From the NCBI GenBank assembly GCA_946800325.1, contig OX326958.1:27258914-27322913 (forward strand): 64,000 bases of DNA. The letters run 5' to 3'. Source of the DNA: Luzula sylvatica. Taxonomy: Eukaryota > Streptophyta > Magnoliopsida > Poales > Juncaceae. The notes beneath the pieces were generated by a model. The model was not told the DNA's origin. It searched no databases and saw only the letters and a list, made by a program, of their open reading frames with translations. Position numbers and translations under genes: made by a program. This document shows positions 58,078 through 64,000 of this stretch, piece by piece; positions within the stretch are counted from its first letter, which is position 1, and every line of letters starts with the position of its first letter.

Positions 58078-61000
58078 ATGTCTAGCAACAATACCAGTTC
58101 CATATCGATTCGATCGTTATTGGAGAAAGAGAAACTTGTTGGTAGGAATTTTCTGGATTGGCACCGTAACCTTAGAATCGTTCTACGGCATGAAGATCTA
58201 ATAAGTGTATTAGAAACGCCAATAGTGGAAGTGGCTAATCCAACAGAAGCTCAAAAGGCAGAGTTGAAGGTACTCAAAGGCAAATCGAATAATGTAACAT
58301 GCCTTATGTTAGCATGTATGGATGCAAGTTTTCAAAAGAAATTCGAAGACTCCGATGCATATACGATAAACAAACGTCTCCTTGAAATGTTCCAGGAGCA
58401 AAAGAGACTTGAATGGTTCAATACTCTTAAAGGTTTGGTTAATTGTAGAATGGTACCAGGGTCGTCAGTTAGCACGCATATGCTAAAGATGCAGGATTTC
58501 CTAGACCGTCTAGAGAAATTCGACGAAGTAATCTCGGCAATATTGCAACATGATTTGTTCCTTTGTTCATTACCGCCGACATTTGCCTCATTCGTGACGA
58601 ACTATCACATGCATTCGATGAACAAGACGATCCCCGAATTACATGAAATGCTGAAGAATTATGAATCGGAAATGATTACGACGGGTCCTAAAAACCGCGG
58701 CGGATCGAATGATGTCTTAATGATTCAATCGGGAAATCGTAAAAGAAACAACTCAAAAGGTGCATCAGGTTCGGGCTCTAAGAAAAAGCCGAAATTGAAT
58801 AACAAAGGGAAATCCGAGAAGAAAAAGAAACAGGACGATGATAAATGTTTTCATTGTGAAAAGACGGGCCATTGGCGCCGCAACTGCAAGGTATTTCTCG
58901 AAGAGTCGAGGAAGAACAAAGGGAAAGCCGTAGCGGCCGATACCGCGTGTATGTCTGTTATAGAAATTAATATTTCTACTATGAATAATTGGGTATTAGA
59001 TACTGGTTGTGGAACTCATATTTGTCGTAATGTGCAGATCCTAAGAAATAGTAGAAGATTGAAGTCTGGTGATGTAGATCTCCGCGTTGGAAATGGAGCA
59101 AAGGTTGCGGCTTTTGCAATAGGAGATGTGAATCTAGCATTACCAAGTGGATTTAATATAGTATTAAATAAATGTTTTTATGTACCTAGTTTATGTAAAA
59201 ATATAATAAGCGTGTCTAAATTAGCGAATGATGGCTATGAATTTGTTATTAGGAATGATGAATTTGTGATATGTAAAGACAATAATATTTATGCTAATGT
59301 AGTTATTGAGAATGGTCTTTATGTGTTAGATTTAGATAAATTTAATAAATCCATCTATAACGTCAATGAATCTCGGAATAATCCTAAAGTTGGTAATCAA
59401 ACTTACTTTTGGCATTGTCGTTTAGGTCATATAAATGAGAAACGCATCTCGAAACTCCATAAAGATGGTTTACTCGACTCATTTGAATTTGATTCATATG
59501 GGAAAAATGTGAATCATGTTTACTTGGCAAAATGATAAAAGCGCCGTTTTCGAAGAAAGGTCAACGGTCCACTGAGCTATTAGAACTAATACATTCAGAT
59601 GTATGTGGTCCAATGAGCATCGAGGCAAGAGGAGGTTATCGTTACTTCATCACATTTACTGATGATTATAGTAGATATGGCTATGTCTATTTAATGCGTC
59701 TTAAATCAGAATCTTTTGAAAAGTTCAAAGAATTCCAAAATGAAGTAGAGAACCAGCTTGACAAGAAAATCAAAGCTCTTCGATCTGATCGAGGAGGCAA
59801 GTATTTGAGCTATGAGTTTGACGATCATTTAAAAGATTGTGGAATTGTTTCACAACTTACTCCACCTGGCACACCACAATGGAATGGTGTATCTGAAAGG
59901 AGAAATCGTACCCTATTAGATATGGTTCGATCAATGATGAGTCAAACTAGTCTTCCAAAATCATTTTGGGGATATGCACTTTTGACCGCGGCTTATTTGA
60001 TAAATCGCTTACCTTCAAAGTCGGTTGAAAAGACACCATATGAGCTATGGCATGGAAAAACTCCATTATTGTCTTTTATTAAAATCTGGGGATGCGAAGC
60101 ATATGTCCAAAGAATGATTTCTGACAAGCTCGATCCCAAATCAGACAAATGTCTATTTGTCGGTTATCCTAAAGAAACAAGAGGATACTATTTTTACAAT
60201 CCAGCTGAAAATAAAGTTTTCGTGGCACGAAGAGGTGTCTTCTTAGAGGAGGACTTTATCCCTTCGCACAATGGAGGAGCAAAAATAGATCTTGATGAAA
60301 TTCGAGATACCGAAATAGAAGTTGAACCGACGATGATTGATTCAGAACCGTCAAATGTTGACTTAGCTGAATCAAGTACACAAGTCATTGTACCTTCTCG
60401 TCGATCTAGTAGGATTCGTCATGAACCTGAACGCTATGGTTTTATCATAACTGATAATGGCGGCATCGAGTTCATTGATGATGAACCGAAATCCTACAAA
60501 GATGCGATTAAAGGTATAGATTCCAACAAATGGCTCGAAGCCATGAAATCAGAAATCCAGTCCATGTATGATAATCAAGTTTGGAACTTGATAGATAAAC
60601 CTCCAGGGGTCACACCCGTTGGATGTAAATGGATTTTCAAGAAGAAAACCGATATGGATGGAAAGGCGCAAACTTACAAAGCACGGCTTGTCGCGAAAGG
60701 TTTCAAACAAGCCCATGGTATTGACTATGATGAAACGTTTTCGACGGTAGCCATGCTTAAGTCTATTCGCATACTACTTGCTATAGCTGCATACTATGAT
60801 TATGAGATATGGCAAATGGACGCTAAAACCGCATTTCTTAACGGAAATTTAATAGAGGATGTATACATGACACAACCCGAAGGTTTTATCGATCCAAAAG
60901 ATGCGAATAAAGTTTGTAAGTTACAACGATCCATTTATGGATTGAAACAAGCATCTCGAAGTTGGAATATATGATTTGATGAAGTTATAATAAGCGAGTA

Positions 61001-62086
61001 TAATTTTATCAAAAACGTAGATGAACCTTGTGTATACAAGAAGGTAAGTGGGAGCCGTATTGTGTTTCTTGTTCTTTATGTAGACGATATATTGCTCATA
61101 GGAAACGATATTCCGATGCTTACGAAAGTTAAAAAATATTTAACGAGTCGTTTCACTATGAAAGACTTAGGCGAGGCAGCTTATATATTAGACGTAAAAA
61201 TCCATAGAGATAGATCTAAAAGACTCCTTGGTTTAAGTCAAAGTACGTATATTGACAAGGTATTGCATAAATTTGCAATGGAAAATTCCAAGAAGGGATT
61301 TATACCTATGTCGCATGGTATTAATTTCTCGAAAAATCAATGTCCGACATCGATTGAAGATAAGAAATTAATGTCTGATGTTCCATACGCTTCGGCAGTA
61401 GGATCCATCATGTATGCCATGATATGTACTCGTCCAGACGTATCATATGCCTTAAGCGTTGTTTCACGCGCTATCAATCGAATCCTGGTGAAGCACATTG
61501 GATTGCGGTTAAATCTATCCTTAAATACTTACGTAGAACAAAGGATCTCTTTCTCGTGTATGGTGGTACTAGTGAAGAGCTAATCGTTAAAGGATATACC
61601 GACGCTAGTTTTCAAACATGTATTGATGACTTTAGGTCTCAATCAGGTTATGTGTTTTGTCTAAATGGTGGTGCGGTAGTTTCGAAGAGTTCCAAACAAC
61701 CTACGATAGCCGATTCCACTACAGAAGCGGAATATATCGCAGCTTCGGAAGCAGCAAAAGAAGCGGTTTGAATGCGTAAATTCATCCTGGAACTTGGAGT
61801 AGTCCCAAGCATTATGAAATCCATTGGCGTATACTGCGACAATTCGGGTGTGATCGCTCAAGCTAAAGAACCTAGATCACATCACCGTTCTAAACATATT
61901 CTCCGGAAGTTTCATTTGATTCGTGAAATTTTGCAACGCAAGGAAGTTTCCATAATGAAAGTTAATACTGACGACAACGTGGCGGATCCGTTTACGAAAC
62001 CATTAGCTCAAGCCAAGCATGATAGACATACTCGCAACATTGGTTTACGATATCTAGAGGAGGAATTGAATTTGGGATTATATTAG
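58078..62086 (+). pseudogene. gag-pol of element A (copia), nearly complete but broken
   Basis: Gag from 58078 has an N-terminal UBN2-like region and the zinc knuckle CFHCEKTGHWRRNC. Protease (VLDTGCGTHIC) and GAG-pre-integrase (CRLGHINEKRISKLHKDG) follow. A 2-base frameshift near 59500 precedes integrase (HSDVCGPMSIEARGGY, DDYSRYG, SERRNRTLLD) and RT (ARLVAKGFKQAHG, QMDAKTAFLNG). A TGA at 60972 interrupts RT; the same frame then continues with the catalytic YVDD (61077). Another 2-base shift lies near 61475 before RNase H (GYTDASFQT, DSTTEAEYIAASEA), and a TGA at 61769 precedes the final 104 codons. Copia order (integrase before RT) is clear. These lesions make the copy non-autonomous, though LTR and priming signals are intact. 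Confidence 0.93.
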
Positions 62087-63249
62087 CTATCTCATCCCAA
62101 TATTCCTTAGTAATTTCGTAAACGATGTATTATTAGTTCTATAAATAAATGTAATCAATAAATGTAAAAACTTTTTATTTTGATTTAATAAAATATTTAG
62201 TTTTGTTTATTCTACAATTTAGCTTTATTTTAACTTGTGTGTGGGGTTATATAATTAGTTATATTAATCCAGATTTATATCTCGAAATATGAGCGTTTAG
62301 TATAATAAGATTTACTAAGTAAAGACGTCATATATTAAATACTTACAGTAAATGTTATTTAAAACAAAATTTAATAAGAGTATATATTTCGAAATTGTCC
62401 CTATTTATGATTAGGATATTTAATGAGTTAAATATATTCAATTATATGATAATAGACTAACATGATTAGTATGTTTGCCGAGGTGATGATTCAGCTTTAC
62501 TAATCATTGGCAAAAGAGCGTGTAAAATCGGAAATATAGTTACATATAGTTGATATGTATGGACTTGACCAAAAGGTGCGAATTCATAACATGGTTTAGT
62601 CATTAAAAATGAATCGCAACGAATAGGTTTTGGTAGCTTCATACTTGAGATAACACTTGATTAATTTTTATACGTAGTTGCATACTTTGATATAGTTAAC
62701 ATTATTCCGTAAATGGGTAATAAGGCTATCATTGGGTGTGTCACGAAATATGAATATTAATGTGATTATCAAGATAGGAATTGTTCATTTCGAAAGAAAT
62801 AGATATTTTGTTGGCCACCGATTGAATTAAATTAACATGTGCACAAATTGATATTGATCAATTGTTAAATTAATTCATGAGAAATCGGAAAAATATTATG
62901 TCAATTACATAAAGGAGATGACTATCACCATGCCTCGTCATTGACGGATATCGCGAACAAGAGAACCAAAATCGTATATCGAGATTAGGTATAAATGATG
63001 AAAGTCATTTAAATTCAATTTAACATGGGTAGATATGATGGAGTGACTAGATCCCGCTCATAAGCTTGTAAGACTTAGGCATAAGTTTACGACCATCGTT
63101 AAGTTGAACCTACACGGTCACACATAGAAATGAGACAAGTCGGGCTTGAACAATAAGTATATAGGATATATACATAAACTCTCTAAAAATTATACATATA
63201 TATGATATGTATAGTAGGTTTTACGTAGATATAAAATTGAGTGGGAGAC
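62087..63249 (+). other. non-coding 3' region of element A between pol and the 3' LTR
   Basis: About 1.16 kb without an ORF. Blocks such as GGGTAGATATGATGGAGTGACT and CACCATGCCTCGTCATTGA-like sequence recur in element B (25640-25760) and, inverted, in element E (about 1420-1620). It is therefore a conserved part of these elements, possibly acting in cis. It ends in the polypurine tract. Confidence 0.6.
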
Positions 63250-64000
63250 TGAAGGAAATGCAGTTTCACATCTACGGTAAAATCGTACGTATAAGGATAT
63301 ATGAACATGGTAGTTCATAGAAATATAACATGTGTATTAGATGCACATATGTATATATGATATACATAATTAGATTGATAAGATAATATTTTAGGAAAAA
63401 TCTGTTTGGAACATGTTTACTAAAACGGACATAACTTTCGCATACGAACACCGATTTGGATGATTCAACCCTCATAAGTTATATAATTGGATTATCTACA
63501 ACTTGCATATTCAGTGGAAAAACATTTGAATAACGTAGGACGTTCATTCTAATGAAATACACGAAAGGTTGCGGCAGTTCGACGAAAGGACGCGAACGTT
63601 TACTAAAACTAGCATAACTTTCGGATTGGATATCCAAATTCGATAAACTCGGATTTGATGGAAAGGTGATAAGATCATCTAGAAGTTTCGTTCAGAAAGG
63701 TCCTGTTAATTACGGACCTAAGTCGGTCGAAATTCCAGCTTAGTGAAATTGTGTCTGTTGATTCTGCAGGAGACACATCTTTTGATCAAATCTTCTAGAA
63801 ACTTGTCATTTCATGCATATAAAAGTATCATTTGATTGATTAAAGAGTGTCTATTTACTGGTGAAGGAATACGAGTTATTCTATAAATAGGACCCTAATC
63901 TCACTCAATCAAATCAATCTAAGCAACCATTATTTCCACTAATTAATCCAGTAATTAAGAGAGAGAAAAGTTCGCCGGAATTCTCCATTGATTCCGGCAA
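63250..64000 (+). repeat. 3' LTR of element A, partial
   Basis: First 751 of about 1,185 bp. About 19 mismatches and no obvious indel against the 5' LTR. It is cut by the end of the window. Confidence 0.95.

Larger units (their letters stand above)
54992..64000 (+). mobile_element. copia retrotransposon (element A), 3' LTR cut by window end
   Basis: A 5' LTR (54992-56176, 1,185 bp, TG...CA) is followed by the primer-binding site TGGTATCAGAGC (56178-56189), a long leader, gag-pol (58078-62086), a polypurine tract (GAGTGGGAGAC, ending at 63249) and a 3' LTR from 63250 of which 751 bp are in the window. By eye the two LTRs differ at about 19 of 751 positions (2.5 percent). A B-family solo LTR sits in the leader. 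Gag-pol carries two frameshifts and two internal stops, so the copy cannot make its polyprotein. Confidence 0.95.

Overview
The window is nuclear DNA from a flowering plant, most likely a eudicot. The evidence is spliced genes with GT-AG introns, two predicted plastid proteins, an F-box/LRR protein of the FBL15 (SLOMO) family, Ty1/copia elements primed by initiator tRNA-Met, and PIF/Harbinger, hAT and plant LINE elements. About 90 percent is repeats. The genes occupy one island at about 44.4-51.2 kb.

Layout. 1-373: unassigned GA-rich DNA. 374-5454: minus-strand, gag-pol-less LTR retrotransposon (element E) carrying a PIF/Harbinger insertion (1738-3110). 5455-6682: plus-strand copia gag-pol fragment (element D). 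6683-17431 and 32541-37983: one AT-rich tandem array of monomers of about 173 bp, split by a block of nested insertions. That block is a 5'-truncated minus-strand copia (element C, 17432-32540). Its LTR received a plus-strand copia (element B, 18574-28547, TSD TCATC). The 3' LTR of B then received a hAT element (26390-27968, TSD TTGGATAT). The insertion order is therefore fixed: array, C, B, hAT. 37984-39394: hierarchical palindrome. 39794-43359: LINE with an intact ORF2 and a perfect 17-bp TSD. 43808-43951 and 53986-54509: two hAT-type MITEs of one family. 51911-53790: decayed PIF/Harbinger element. 54992-64000: plus-strand copia (element A), running off the right edge, with an antisense solo LTR of the B family in its leader.

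Gene island. A 105-codon membrane-protein ORF (44394-44711, +) is followed by a minus-strand gene for a two-helix, plastid-targeted LHC-like protein (44847-45380). That gene shares a 184-bp bidirectional promoter with a 7-exon gene for a probable Tat-targeted thylakoid-lumen protein (45565-46753, +). A convergent 16-exon gene encodes a 958-residue F-box/LRR protein of the FBL15/SLOMO type (47109-51246, -). All splice junctions were read by hand and keep phase.

Most interesting points: the satellite has higher-order structure, with a monomer doublet recurring at about 870 and 1,930 bp. Element B has nearly identical LTRs and a perfect TSD but a shattered coding region, which suggests mobilisation in trans. 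The array is flanked by a nested palindrome. The LINE 5' end repeats 20 bases of its own ORF. Mismatch counts, monomer counts and periods were made by eye and should be recomputed.
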